Shown here one piece after another: positions 30,591-38,967 of a DNA stretch of 64,000 nucleotides (positions are counted from its first letter, which is position 1; each line of letters starts with the position of its first letter). The notes under the pieces were generated by a model, which ran no database searches, was not told the origin of the DNA, and worked only from the letters and a program-made list of their open reading frames with translations. The DNA is taken from positions 6,138,001-6,202,000 of the forward strand of contig NZ_CP064703.1 in the NCBI RefSeq assembly GCF_023101085.1, given 5' to 3'. The position numbers were made by a program, and so were the translations under genes. Source of the stretch: Bradyrhizobium sp. 170. Its GTDB lineage: Bacteria > Pseudomonadota > Alphaproteobacteria > Rhizobiales > Xanthobacteraceae.

Positions 30591-31538
30591 CTAAGCTACC
30601 TTGTATGGCAGCGGCTTGCCGGCGAAGAACGCGTCGAGATTGGCCAGCACGCAGTCCTGCATAGCGACATGCGATTCCAGCGTATGGCCGCCGATATGCG
30701 GGGAGAGCACGACGTTGGGCAGCGCCGTCAGCGCGTCAGGCGCATGCGGCTCCTTCGTGTACACGTCGAGGCCTGCGCCGGCGATGGTCTGGTCGGTCAG
30801 CGCTGCGATCAAAGCCTGCTGATCGATGACCGAGCCGCGCGAGATGTTGACGACGTAGCCGTCCTTGCCGAGCTTCTTCAGGATATCGGCATCGACGGCG
30901 TGACTTGTATCCGCCCCCGCCCGCACCGCGATCATCAGGACGCTGCACCATTCGGCCAGCGCATCGAGCGTCGGAAAATATTGATAGGGAACGTCGTGCT
31001 TGCTGCGGCTGAAATAGCCGACCTCGGTCTCGAAGGCGGCGACGCGTGCCGCGATCTTGCGGCCGATCTCGCCCATGCCGTAGACGCCGATTTTGCGGCC
31101 GAGCATGCCCGCCTGCGGGCGCATCATCGGCGACGGTTTTGCAGCGGCCCAGCTCCCGCCCCGCACATAATCGTCGGCGACAAGTAGCCGCCGCGTGGCT
31201 GCCAGCATCAGGGTCACCGCGATGTCGGCGACCGACGCCGCGTTCGCCCCCGGACTGTGGCCGACCGCGATGTTGCGTTTCGCCGCCGCCGCGAGATCGA
31301 CGCCGTCATAGCCGGTGCCGTAGCAGACGATGGCGCTGAGCTTCGGCAGAAGGTCCATTGCGTCGCCGCCGAGCGGCGTGCCGCCGGCCGTGATCATCGC
31401 GCGAATGTCTGCGAGCTGTTCGGCGGGGAACACTTCATTGGGTGGCTTGCCGGCGGCATTCAGGAGTTCAAAACGTTCGCCGAACCGTTCCATCTGGGCC
31501 TTTGGAAAACGCGAATAGATCAGGACCTTCTCGGGCAT
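30591..31538 (-). CDS. D-2-hydroxyacid dehydrogenase
   Basis: A 315-residue NAD(P)-dependent oxidoreductase of the D-isomer-specific 2-hydroxyacid dehydrogenase family. The nucleotide fold shows IGVYGMGEIGRKIA near 148-162. The catalytic residues are visible: Arg in ISRGSVID near 233, Glu in YTKEPH near 261 and His in LSPHIGGH near 279. The exact substrate (glyoxylate, hydroxypyruvate or other) cannot be told. It starts 119 bases after rplA, behind a strong terminator, so it is a separate unit within the ribosomal cluster. Confidence 0.92.
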   Translation of the reverse strand: MPEKVLIYSRFPKAQMERFGERFELLNAAGKPPNEVFPAEQLADIRAMITAGGTPLGGDAMDLLPKLSAIVCYGTGYDGVDLAAAAKRNIAVGHSPGANAASVADIAVTLMLAATRRLLVADDYVRGGSWAAAKPSPMMRPQAGMLGRKIGVYGMGEIGRKIAARVAAFETEVGYFSRSKHDVPYQYFPTLDALAEWCSVLMIAVRAGADTSHAVDADILKKLGKDGYVVNISRGSVIDQQALIAALTDQTIAGAGLDVYTKEPHAPDALTALPNVVLSPHIGGHTLESHVAMQDCVLANLDAFFAGKPLPYKVA

Positions 31539-31599
31539 TGTTGTTCCTTCTTGGCAAGTCCGGCGCTGCGACGATTACGCAAATGCCACATCAAACGCA

Positions 31600-31631
31600 A
31601 AGGGCGGAATCGGTCACCCGATTCCGCCCTT
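31600..31631 (-). terminator. Strong terminator of the secE-nusG-rplK-rplA operon
   Basis: A perfect 14-base stem, AAGGGCGGAATCGG with its complement, closes on a TCAC loop, 26 bases after the rplA stop. On the minus strand TTTGCGTTTG follows. Confidence 0.85.
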
Positions 31632-31656
31632 GTTTATTCACGTAAACCGCAAGGAG

Positions 31657-32349
31657 TTAGCCGAGCAGCGTGCCCGGCTCGACCTTGACGCCCGGGCCCA
31701 TGGTGGAGGAGACCGCCACGCGCTGGATGTAGGTGCCCTTGGCGCCGGCAGGTTTTGCCTTGGCCACTGCGTCCGCGAGCGCCTTGATGTTCTGCACCAG
31801 CTTCTCTTCCGAGAACGAGGCCTTGCCGACGCCGGCCTGCACGATGCCGGCCTTCTCGACGCGGAATTCGACCGAGCCGCCCTTGGCGCCCTTCACGGCG
31901 GTGGCGACGTCCATCGTCACGGTGCCGATCTTCGGGTTCGGCATCATGCCGCGCGGGCCGAGCACCTTACCGAGGCGGCCGACCAGCGGCATCATGTCGG
32001 GGGTTGCGATACAGCGATCGAAGTCGATCGTGCCGCCCTGCACCTTCTCGACCAGGTCTTCGGCGCCGACGACGTCAGCACCCGCCGCCTTGGCTTCTTC
32101 CGCCTTGGCGCCGCGGGCGAACACGCCGACGCGCAGCGTGCGGCCGGTGCCGTTCGGCAGAGTGACGACTCCGCGAACCATCTGGTCGGCGTGACGCGGA
32201 TCGACGCCAAGATTGATCGCGAGCTCGATCGTCTCGTCGAACTTCGACTTGGCGCGTTCCTTGACCATCTTGATGGCATCCGCGAGCGGATAGAGCTTCT
32301 CGCGGTCGACACCCTCGCGGGCCTTCTTCAAACGTTTTCCGATTGCCAT
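31657..32349 (-). CDS. rplA: 50S ribosomal protein L1
   Basis: A 230-residue L1 ([20 protein letters not shown]) with the two-domain pattern and the conserved [20 protein letters not shown] motif that binds 23S rRNA at the mobile L1 stalk. It lies six bases after rplK. In many bacteria L1 represses its own operon; no binding site was recognised here. It is followed by the operon terminator. Confidence 0.98.
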   Translation of the reverse strand: MAIGKRLKKAREGVDREKLYPLADAIKMVKERAKSKFDETIELAINLGVDPRHADQMVRGVVTLPNGTGRTLRVGVFARGAKAEEAKAAGADVVGAEDLVEKVQGGTIDFDRCIATPDMMPLVGRLGKVLGPRGMMPNPKIGTVTMDVATAVKGAKGGSVEFRVEKAGIVQAGVGKASFSEEKLVQNIKALADAVAKAKPAGAKGTYIQRVAVSSTMGPGVKVEPGTLLG

Positions 32350-32355
32350 GGCCCG

Positions 32356-32784
32356 TTACCCCGCAACTTCCAGACCCATCGAACGGGCGGAGCCCTCGAC
32401 CATCTTCATGGCCGACTCGATGGAATCGCAATTGAGATCCTTCATCTTCTTCTCGGCGATCTCGCGCACCTGCTCGCGTGTCACCTGGCCGGCCTTGTCG
32501 CGGCCCGGAGCTTTCGAACCGGACTGGATCTTGGCGGCCTGCTTGAGGAAGTGGGACATCGGCGGCGTCTTCATCTCGAAGGTGAAGGAACGGTCCGCAT
32601 AGATGGTGATGATCACCGGGATCGGGGTGTTCTTTTCTTCCTTCTGCGTCTGCGCGTTGAACGCCTTGCAGAATTCCATGATGTTGAGACCGCGCTGACC
32701 AAGCGCGGGACCGATCGGGGGCGAAGGATTCGCCGCACCGGCCGGCACCTGCAATTTCAGGTATCCGGTCACTTTCTTTGCCAT
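32356..32784 (-). CDS. rplK: 50S ribosomal protein L11
   Basis: A 142-residue L11. The N-terminal domain has [17 protein letters not shown], the proline-rich thiostrepton-binding segment that senses factor binding and stringent activation. It follows nusG after 160 bases, a gap that contains a chain of three overlapping hairpins. Confidence 0.98.
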   Translation of the reverse strand: MAKKVTGYLKLQVPAGAANPSPPIGPALGQRGLNIMEFCKAFNAQTQKEEKNTPIPVIITIYADRSFTFEMKTPPMSHFLKQAAKIQSGSKAPGRDKAGQVTREQVREIAEKKMKDLNCDSIESAMKMVEGSARSMGLEVAG

Positions 32785-32888
32785 GTATCACTCCTGTTGT
32801 GCCAGGTTTTGAGCCGGCGGTTTCAGGTTCGTGGTTCGGATCAAGGGCGGTTGGCGACCACCCTCTTCCTCCCACGGCCTCTTGATAC

Positions 32889-32933
32889 GCGAAGACGTGC
32901 TTCGCACTCTCTAAGTGCGGAGACGCGCTCCGC
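32889..32933 (-). promoter_or_regulatory. Chain of three overlapping hairpins between nusG and rplK
   Basis: Three stem-loops, each with a six-base stem and a five-base loop, follow one another and overlap by three bases: GCGAAG/CTTCGC (32,889-32,905), CGCACT/AGTGCG (32,903-32,919) and GCGGAG/CTCCGC (32,917-32,933). The middle one excludes its two neighbours. They lie 12 bases after the nusG stop, in the untranslated RNA leading to rplK. The outer units resemble parts of a Bradyrhizobium dispersed repeat, so origin and function may differ. Confidence 0.55.
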
Positions 32934-32944
32934 GCTTATGCCGA

Positions 32945-33496
32945 TCAGACCTTCTCGACCTGACCGAATTCCAGTTCGACGGGCGTGGCGCGGCCGAAGA
33001 TCGACACTGCGACCTTCACGCGCGAACGCGCCTCGTCAATTTCTTCAACCACGCCGGAGAACGACGCGAACGGACCATCGGCCACGCGGACGTTCTCGCC
33101 GATTTCGAACGACACCGACGCCTTCGGACGTTCGACGCCTTCCTGCACCTGGTGCAGGATCCGCATCGCCTCGGATTCGGAGATCGGCATCGGCTTGTTT
33201 TCGGCGCCGAGGAAGCCGGTGACCTTGGGCGTGTTCTTGATGAGATGGAACGCCTCGTCGGTCAGCTTCATCTTCACCAGCACATAGCCCGGGAAGAACT
33301 TGCGTTCGGCGTCGATCTTGCGGCCGCGGCGCACCTCGGTGACCTTTTCGGTCGGCACCAGCACCTGCTCGAACAGATCCTCAAGCCCGCGCTGCTTCGC
33401 CTGTTCCCGGATCGATTCCGAGACCTTCTTCTCGAAGTTCGAATAGGCGTGAACGATATACCAGCGCTTGTCCATGGTTTGGGTTCCGGTGCTCAT
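32945..33496 (-). CDS. nusG: Transcription termination/antitermination factor NusG
   Basis: A 183-residue NusG. The NGN domain begins RWYIVHAYSNFEKKVSESI, and the KOW domain starts at ENVRVADGPFASFSGVV. It links RNA polymerase to S10/NusE or Rho. The ATG at 33,496 overlaps the secE stop by one base; an ATG seven codons later is an alternative with a GGAAC site. Confidence 0.96.
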   Translation of the reverse strand: MSTGTQTMDKRWYIVHAYSNFEKKVSESIREQAKQRGLEDLFEQVLVPTEKVTEVRRGRKIDAERKFFPGYVLVKMKLTDEAFHLIKNTPKVTGFLGAENKPMPISESEAMRILHQVQEGVERPKASVSFEIGENVRVADGPFASFSGVVEEIDEARSRVKVAVSIFGRATPVELEFGQVEKV

Positions 33497-33687
33497 CAGC
33501 GAACGCCCAGCAGGAAAGTGACAACGTAGCGGATGACCAGATCCGACATGAAAAAGAAGATCGACGCCAGCGCAACCATGACGAACACCATGATCGTGGT
33601 GATCGTCGTCTCGCGGCGCGTCGGCCAGGTGACCTTGGCGGTCTCCGAGCGCACTTCCTGCAGGAATTTGAACGGGCTGAAAGCCAT
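33496..33687 (-). CDS. secE: Preprotein translocase subunit SecE
   Basis: A 63-residue single-span SecE (MAFSPFKFLQEVRSETAKVT). The amphipathic helix with the WPTRRE motif precedes one C-terminal membrane helix. It clamps SecY in the inner membrane. The stop overlaps the nusG start, implying coupling. A good promoter lies 170 bases upstream. Confidence 0.96.
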   Translation of the reverse strand: MAFSPFKFLQEVRSETAKVTWPTRRETTITTIMVFVMVALASIFFFMSDLVIRYVVTFLLGVR

Positions 33688-34072
33688 CGTTGGTTACCGC
33701 GTCCTTCGTGAGACGATTGTAATTTAAAGCGAATCCGAACAGCCCTCTCGCGCCCAGCCCTCTCTCGAAGGATGAGCGCCAAGCGGGCTCGATTGTTCGG
33801 GGGAATTCAAAGCCGCGCCGGATATCCGCGCTAGCGGGCCGGCTGCAGGTGGCGGGTATCTACTGCCGGACGGGCAAAAGGTCAAGGTACGGGGTGCCGC
33901 GGGGGTTCAAACGGCCATTTCCGGGGTCTTGTCCGAGGTGTTGGGAAACAGGGCGAAAAGCCATTGGTTAACTCCCGGTACCGCCTCCACTCAAATGCGC
34001 GGCACACCGCGATCTGGTTCTTAAATGCTCGCTGCTAGCCTGAGCGCTCCATTGATGGGCAAAGGGACGATC
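33688..34072. other. secE upstream region
   Basis: No gene is seen. The region holds the secE promoter (33,857-33,885) and a leader of about 165 bases before secE. Confidence 0.55.
33857..33885 (-). promoter_or_regulatory. Promoter of secE-nusG-rplK-rplA
   Basis: On the minus strand TTGACC (33,885-33,880), a 17-base spacer and TAGATA (33,862-33,857) make a near-consensus housekeeping promoter. It points to secE with a leader of about 165 bases. Confidence 0.7.
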
Positions 34073-34258
34073 ATGGCTCTGCTAGGCCAAGACCAGGAAA
34101 GACCCTCGGGCGATGCGGCGTGGACCGTTCTCGACGCAGCGAACGAACTCGGCGACACCTTTACGGTCGATGCCTGCCGCCGGGTCATCGACGCAGACCT
34201 GCGGGGCGAATCCCCCGCCGGATCGGACATAGCGGTGCTCAGCGCATTCTTCGGCTAG
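34073..34258 (+). CDS. Small hypothetical protein
   Basis: A 61-residue acidic, soluble protein (ALLGQDQERPSGDAAWTVLD), rich in Asp and Ala with one Cys. The ATG is preceded by AAAGGGACG at good spacing. It is encoded opposite to secE and the tRNA and sits between them. No family is recognised. An in-frame upstream ATG lacks such a site. Confidence 0.5.
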   Translation: MALLGQDQERPSGDAAWTVLDAANELGDTFTVDACRRVIDADLRGESPAGSDIAVLSAFFG

Positions 34259-34356
34259 TTCCGGAACCGAGTCGGATGGCTCGCAGATCAATCGCCGACG
34301 CGCTTGAACAAGCTCATCGGCCATCCTCCAAAATCGGCTTAAGTATTTGATTTAGC

Positions 34357-34432
34357 TGGCAGGAGTGGCAGGGCTCGAACCTGCGACCCCCGGTTTTGGA
34401 GACCGGTGCTCTACCAATTGAGCTACACTCCT
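34357..34432 (-). tRNA. tRNA-Trp (anticodon CCA)
   Basis: A 76-base cloverleaf on the minus strand. The acceptor arms AGGAGTG/CACTCCT pair perfectly, the D-arm AGCTCAATTGGTAGAGC and T-arm GGTTCGAGCC are canonical, and the anticodon loop is CTCCAAA, giving CCA. The 3' CCA is encoded. A tRNA-Trp upstream of secE-nusG is a common bacterial arrangement. Confidence 0.97.
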
Positions 34433-34583
34433 GCAGGGAACCGACGCGTGCGCCGGTTCGCGCCGTTTCAAGCATAGGGCATACCCCGATTGCAAGGGCG
34501 AAGCGGCTTGCGCCCTATCCAAGGCTGAGCATCTACGCCAGACTTGGTGACTGCGAACAACAACAAGCGCAACGGGAGAAACC

Positions 34584-35822
34584 ATGAACGCGCAGACCGC
34601 CGCCCGGCCGATATCCGCCCCCCAGACGCCTTCTCTCCCCGACGCCAAGCCCGAAACCATCGGGCTCTCGACCGTCCGCCTGCAGCGGATGTCGGATGCT
34701 TTCAGGCGTGAGATCGACAAGGGGACCCTCCCCGGGGCCACGGTGATGGTGGCGCGGCGCGGCCAGATCGGCTGGTTCGATGCCATCGGTCGGCAGAGCC
34801 CGGCGGCAGCCACGCCGATGGCCCATGACAGCATCTTCCGCATCTTCTCGATGACCAAGCCGATCGTCTCCGTCGGCATCATGATGCTGGTCGAGGACGG
34901 CCACTTCATCCTGGGCGATCCCGTCGCAAAATTCATTCCGGAATTTGCCGACCAGAAGGTCGGCATCGAGAACAACGGCAAGCTCGAGCTGGTACCGGTG
35001 AAGCGGCAGATGACCGTTCAGGATCTGTTGCGGCATACGTCGGGCCTGACCTACGACCACACCGGCAACGGCCTGGTCCAGCAGCTCTACCAGCAGTCGC
35101 GGCTGCGCAGCCGCAAGATCACCAACGCGGAGCACGCTACCATGATCGCCGGCATGCCGCTGGTGTGCCAGCCCGGCGCGGAATGGAATTACAGCCGCTC
35201 GACCGACGTGCTCGGCCGCATCATCGAGGTTGTCTCCGGAAAATCGCTCGGCGCCTTCCTGACCGAACGCATCCTGGCGCCGCTGCAGATGGCCGAGACC
35301 GCATTCCATACGCCGGAAGCGAATGCCGGCCGGCTCGCCGAGCCGTTCGCGAACGATCCGTGGAACGGCGACAAGGTGCAGCTCTTCAACATGCTGGAGA
35401 AGCCCGCGATGGAATCCGGCGGCGGCGGGCTGGTCTCAACCACCATGGACTACGCGCGGTTCTGCCAGATGCTGCTCAACGGCGGCACGCTCAACGGCGG
35501 CACGCTCGACGGCGTCAGGATCATCGGCCGCAAGACGCTGGAGCTGATGGCCTCGGATCATCTCGCACCGGGTGTGAAGGTCGACTCGCCGCTGATGCCG
35601 CCCGGTCACGGTTTTGGCCTCGGCTTCGCCGTCCGGACCCATCGGGGCATCGCGCCGTTCCCGGGCTCGCTCGGTCAGTTCTTCTGGAGCGGGATGGCCG
35701 GCACGTTCTTCTTCATCGATCCTGCGGAAGACCTGTTCACGGTGTTCATGATGCAGGGCCCGGGCCAGCGCGAATATATCCGCAACATGCTGCGGGATTT
35801 GGTGTACGCCGCGGTGGAGTGA
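34584..35822 (+). CDS. Serine hydrolase of the class C beta-lactamase / esterase family
   Basis: A 412-residue protein of the penicillin-binding-protein-like group. The nucleophile motif SMTK is near residue 90, a YSRSTD motif near 203 stands in for YxN, and GHGFGLGF near 340 matches the third conserved block of this family. Such proteins are esterases, peptidases or lactamases; a resistance role cannot be claimed. No clear signal peptide is seen. The ATG follows GGGAG. It converges on the SDR gene across a dispersed repeat. Confidence 0.88.
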   Translation: MNAQTAARPISAPQTPSLPDAKPETIGLSTVRLQRMSDAFRREIDKGTLPGATVMVARRGQIGWFDAIGRQSPAAATPMAHDSIFRIFSMTKPIVSVGIMMLVEDGHFILGDPVAKFIPEFADQKVGIENNGKLELVPVKRQMTVQDLLRHTSGLTYDHTGNGLVQQLYQQSRLRSRKITNAEHATMIAGMPLVCQPGAEWNYSRSTDVLGRIIEVVSGKSLGAFLTERILAPLQMAETAFHTPEANAGRLAEPFANDPWNGDKVQLFNMLEKPAMESGGGGLVSTTMDYARFCQMLLNGGTLNGGTLDGVRIIGRKTLELMASDHLAPGVKVDSPLMPPGHGFGLGFAVRTHRGIAPFPGSLGQFFWSGMAGTFFFIDPAEDLFTVFMMQGPGQREYIRNMLRDLVYAAVE

Positions 35823-35860
35823 GGCGAGGCGTTATTCCAGGTGCAACGCCCAATCACAAC

Positions 35861-35978
35861 CGTCATGCCCCGCGAAGGCGGGGCATCCAGTACGCCGTGT
35901 CATCTATTGGAAGCGAGACGGCTGCGTTTACTGGATCGTCCGCCCCAGTGCGCAATTGCGCACAAGGCGGACGATGAC
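35861..35978. repeat. Dispersed palindromic repeat, family 3 (CGTCATGCCCCGCGAAGG type)
   Basis: About 118 bases between convergent genes begin CGTCATGCCCCGCGAAGGC and end GACGATGAC. They contain the palindromes CCCCGC-GAAG-GCGGGG and GTGCGCAATTGCGCAC. This resembles a common intergenic palindromic element of Bradyrhizobium chromosomes. It may act as a transcription terminator for both neighbours. Confidence 0.65.
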
Positions 35979-36015
35979 ACCGAGTAAAAAATGCGTGCAC
36001 CGTACTAGCTCACCC

Positions 36016-36783
36016 TCAACTGATCGTAGCTCCACCGTCGATCACGATGGTCTGGCCGGTCATGAAGTCACCCGCCTTCGATCCCATCAGCACCGCGGCG
36101 CCCGCGATCTCGTCCGGCACGCCGATGCGCAACAGCGGCGAACGCGCGGTGGACGCCTTCAGCGTCTCCGGATTATCCCATAGCGCCTTGGCGAAATCGG
36201 TCTTGATCAGGCCGGGCGCGATGCAGTTCACGCGGATGTTGTGCTTGCCGTACTCGCAAGCGAGATTGCGCGCAAGCTGCATGTCGGCGGCCTTCGAGAT
36301 CGCGTAGGCGCCAAGCACGGTCGACCCCTTCAGGCCGCCGATCGAGGACACGATCACGATCGAGCCGTCCTTGCGCTCGATCATCTGCGGCACCACCATG
36401 TTGATCAGCCAGTTGTTGGCGACGATGTTATTGTCGAGGATTTTTCGGAACTGGTCGTCGGAAATGCCGCCGAGCGGACCGTAATAGGGATTGGACGCGG
36501 CGTTGCAGACCAGCACGTCGATCTTGCCGAACGCACGGTTGGATTCGTCGACCAGGTTCTGCAAATTTTCCTTGCTGGAAATGTTCGCCGCGATCGCAAC
36601 CGCGGTCCCCTTGCCCAATTTTTCGTTGATCTCCTTGGTGACCTGATCGCAGACGTCCTGCTTGCGCGAGGAGATCACCACCTTGGCGCCGTGTTCGGCC
36701 ATGCGCTCGGCAATGGCGCGGCCGATGCCGCGCGTGGAGCCGGTGATGACGGCGACTTTCCCGGTCATATCGAACAAGCTCAT
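36016..36783 (-). CDS. SDR-family oxidoreductase
   Basis: A 255-residue classical short-chain dehydrogenase. The NAD(P) motif TGSTRGIG is at about 15-22, NAA near 95, the catalytic Ser in IVSSIGG near 144 and YAISK near 158-162. The C-terminus ends TGQTIVIDGGATIS. The substrate is not identifiable. GGGGAGAGAG precedes the ATG. It is 89 bases downstream of the histidine phosphatase gene in the same direction. Confidence 0.93.
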   Translation of the reverse strand: MSLFDMTGKVAVITGSTRGIGRAIAERMAEHGAKVVISSRKQDVCDQVTKEINEKLGKGTAVAIAANISSKENLQNLVDESNRAFGKIDVLVCNAASNPYYGPLGGISDDQFRKILDNNIVANNWLINMVVPQMIERKDGSIVIVSSIGGLKGSTVLGAYAISKAADMQLARNLACEYGKHNIRVNCIAPGLIKTDFAKALWDNPETLKASTARSPLLRIGVPDEIAGAAVLMGSKAGDFMTGQTIVIDGGATIS

Positions 36784-36872
36784 GTCTCTCTCCCCGATGT
36801 TGATCCAGCGCGATGCCGGTTTGGTCTTGAATTCGAACTAAGCAGCCTTTGCGGTTCTCGACAACTTAAGGC

Positions 36873-37586
36873 TCAGGCGAGTTTCGTCGCCGGCGGCTCG
36901 ACCTCCGGTCCCGCCGGCTGATGCATCGCGTTGTGCGAGGCATCCGCGATCCACGGCTGCTGGTTGACCATCGGCAGCCGCCAGCCGGTGTGATTGGCGC
37001 TTGAGAGATGATCGAGCCGCGTCACCGAACAATTGTCGATATCGAAGTCGAGGCCTTTTCCGGGCTGACCGCCCAGCGCAAGGCCGACCGCAGCCCTGAT
37101 CGTGCCGCCATGCGCAACAACGATGATGTCCCTGCCCGCTTGCTCGGCATTAATGCGCTCGATCGCGCCGCACACGCGGTTATAGAGGTCCATGAAACTC
37201 TCGCCGCCGGGCGCGGGTTCGTCGATACCAGTAAGCCAGTGGCTGCCGACCGGCAGGCTCGCGTAAAATGCCGCGCGATTCATGCCCTGCAATTGGCCGA
37301 GATGCTGCTCGGCGAACGCGTTCACGTGCGGCATATCTGACGGCTTGGGAAAGCCCGCGGCCCAGATCGCGTTTGCGGTCTGATGCGTGCGCTTCAGATT
37401 GCTTGCATACCAGACCGCATTGCGCGGCAAGATTTTTCCGACCGCCTCGAACACGACGCGATCGCTGGTGTCGCAGCCCAGATCCTTTTGCCCGTAGATG
37501 CAGCCGTTATCTTCGCGGACCGGTGCATGGCGTACCCACCACCATCGCGTCGCAATCACCCGCGGCCTGTCTGGATTCGACATCAT
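36873..37586 (-). CDS. Histidine phosphatase family protein
   Basis: A 237-residue phosphoglycerate-mutase-like protein. The catalytic motif is VRHAP near residue 19, with Pro replacing the usual Gly-containing RHG; the second His is in VVAHGGTIR. Family members dephosphorylate small metabolites (CobC, sugar phosphates). The ATG at 37,586 follows GAAGGGC; the frame also has a TTG one codon earlier. It is divergent from the second SDR gene, sharing a 135-base control region. Confidence 0.85.
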   Translation of the reverse strand: MMSNPDRPRVIATRWWWVRHAPVREDNGCIYGQKDLGCDTSDRVVFEAVGKILPRNAVWYASNLKRTHQTANAIWAAGFPKPSDMPHVNAFAEQHLGQLQGMNRAAFYASLPVGSHWLTGIDEPAPGGESFMDLYNRVCGAIERINAEQAGRDIIVVAHGGTIRAAVGLALGGQPGKGLDFDIDNCSVTRLDHLSSANHTGWRLPMVNQQPWIADASHNAMHQPAGPEVEPPATKLA

Positions 37587-37721
37587 CAAAGCCCTTCAAT
37601 ACTGTTCGTTGTCGCTGTACGTCAGAGCACGCATCGTCTCAAGTGACTTTGACGTTTGAAATCTTGTTTGAATTCCGCAAGGCGGCAGACGCCTGAGCGC
37701 TTAACTATCAGGGAGAAATTC

Positions 37722-38507
37722 ATGGGCCGCCTCGAAGGCAAATCCGTCGTCATCACAGGTGCTGGAAGCGGCATCGGGCGCGCCGCGTCGGTGCTGTTTT
37801 CCAAGGAGGGGGCGAAGCTCGTCATCGTCGACCTCAGCGAGGGCGTGAAGGAAACCGCAAAACTCGTCAGCGATGCCGGCGGCACCGTCGAAGCCGTGAT
37901 GGCGGATGCCGGTTCCGAAGCCGACGTGAAGGCCTTCATCAACAAGGCGGTCGCGAATTACGGCAGGCTCGACGCGATCTGGGCCAATGCCGGCGTCAGC
38001 GGCGGGCTGGTGCCGCTGGCCGAACAGACCGTCGACCATTGGCAGGAGGTCTTGCGCGTCAACCTGATCGGGCCGTTCCTCGCGATCAAGCATTCGATGC
38101 CGCACATGATCAAGCAGAAGTCCGGCTCGATCGTCTGCACCGCCTCCGTCGCGGGCCTCAAGGCTGGCGCCAGCGGTCACCCTTACGGCGCGAGCAAGGC
38201 CGGCGTCATTAGCCTGGTGCAGACCACCGCCTACTCGCTGTCCGGCACCGGCGTGCGTATCAACGCGGTGTGCCCCGGCCTGATCGAGACCGGCATGACC
38301 AAGCCGGTGTTCGACCGCGCCAAGGAGCGCGGCACCCAGGACAAGATCGGCCAGCTCAATCCCCTGAAGCGCCCCGGCCAGCCGCACGAACTCGCGGCGA
38401 TGGGATTGTTCCTCGCCAGCGACGACGCCTCCTACGTCAACGGCCAGGCGATCCCGGTCGACGGCGGCCTCACCGCGTCGATGCCGTATACGGGCAAGCC
38501 GATTTAG
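37722..38507 (+). CDS. SDR-family oxidoreductase
   Basis: A 261-residue classical short-chain dehydrogenase. TGAGSGIG is at residues 12-19, NAG near 91, the catalytic Ser in CTASVAG near 143, and the YGASK motif near 155-159. The tail is VNGQAIPVDGGLTASMPY. The ATG at 37,722 follows GGGAG; an upstream in-frame extension lacks family similarity. It differs clearly from the SDR at 36,016, so the two are not a recent duplication. Confidence 0.93.
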   Translation: MGRLEGKSVVITGAGSGIGRAASVLFSKEGAKLVIVDLSEGVKETAKLVSDAGGTVEAVMADAGSEADVKAFINKAVANYGRLDAIWANAGVSGGLVPLAEQTVDHWQEVLRVNLIGPFLAIKHSMPHMIKQKSGSIVCTASVAGLKAGASGHPYGASKAGVISLVQTTAYSLSGTGVRINAVCPGLIETGMTKPVFDRAKERGTQDKIGQLNPLKRPGQPHELAAMGLFLASDDASYVNGQAIPVDGGLTASMPYTGKPI

Positions 38508-38512
38508 CTCGT

Positions 38513-38593
38513 CATTGCGAGCGAAGCGAAGCAATCCATCCGGCCGCACCGGACGTATGGATTGCTTCGTCGCTTCGCTCCTCGCAATGACGG
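38513..38593. repeat. Dispersed palindromic repeat, family 1 (GTCATTGCGAGCGAAGC type)
   Basis: About 80 bases with long complementary arms: GTCATTGCGAGCGAAGCG on the left and its near-complement ending CTCGCAATGAC on the right, around GGATTGCTTC. It sits between the convergent SDR and barstar genes, like a REP element. A related copy lies at 43,813-43,922. Confidence 0.75.
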
Positions 38594-38603
38594 ATGCCAT
38601 GAC

Positions 38604-38960
38604 CTACGACCGATCCTGAAACCAACCACCAAGCATGAGGGTGAGCACCGGGGCTTCTCCGACCTCCACGCGCCGGTAGTTCACGAAGGCCGTGCACTCG
38701 ATCAGAGCCCTATACTGTTCAGGGCAACGTTGTTCGAAAGCGGGCGCGTCATCGATCCGCATCGCCACCAGCTCTCCCCGCGCCACGGATACAGTCGTCA
38801 TGCCGCCAGACGGATCGTCGATGTCCGTCATACAGTCAATCCAGGCGTTCATGTTGCGGCCATAGAACTCGGGAAAGCCGAGCGCCGCTTGGAATACGGA
38901 GTGGAAGCTGTCCCAATCCGAGATCTGGTCAGCGGCGATGGTGATAACGGTCGTCTGCAT
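38604..38960 (-). CDS. Barstar-like ribonuclease inhibitor family protein
   Basis: A 118-residue protein. The segment SVFQAALGFPEFYGRNMNAW followed by IDCMTDID matches the barstar core that plugs the active site of barnase-type RNases. The ATG at 38,960 has a GAGGA site; a longer frame reaches into the transporter gene. It begins seven bases after the EamA transporter stop, at the end of the acyl-CoA dehydrogenase operon. No barnase-like RNase is encoded in the window, so its target is unknown. Confidence 0.82.
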   Translation of the reverse strand: MQTTVITIAADQISDWDSFHSVFQAALGFPEFYGRNMNAWIDCMTDIDDPSGGMTTVSVARGELVAMRIDDAPAFEQRCPEQYRALIECTAFVNYRRVEVGEAPVLTLMLGGWFQDRS

Positions 38961-38967
38961 GGAATCC

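Noticed and set aside
34584..35822. Antibiotic-resistance beta-lactamase
   Set aside because: The family is mostly esterases and peptidases; sequence motifs alone do not support a resistance function.
36016..38507. Two SDR genes as a possible tandem duplication
   Set aside because: Their sequences differ too much and lie on opposite strands; they are simply members of a large family.
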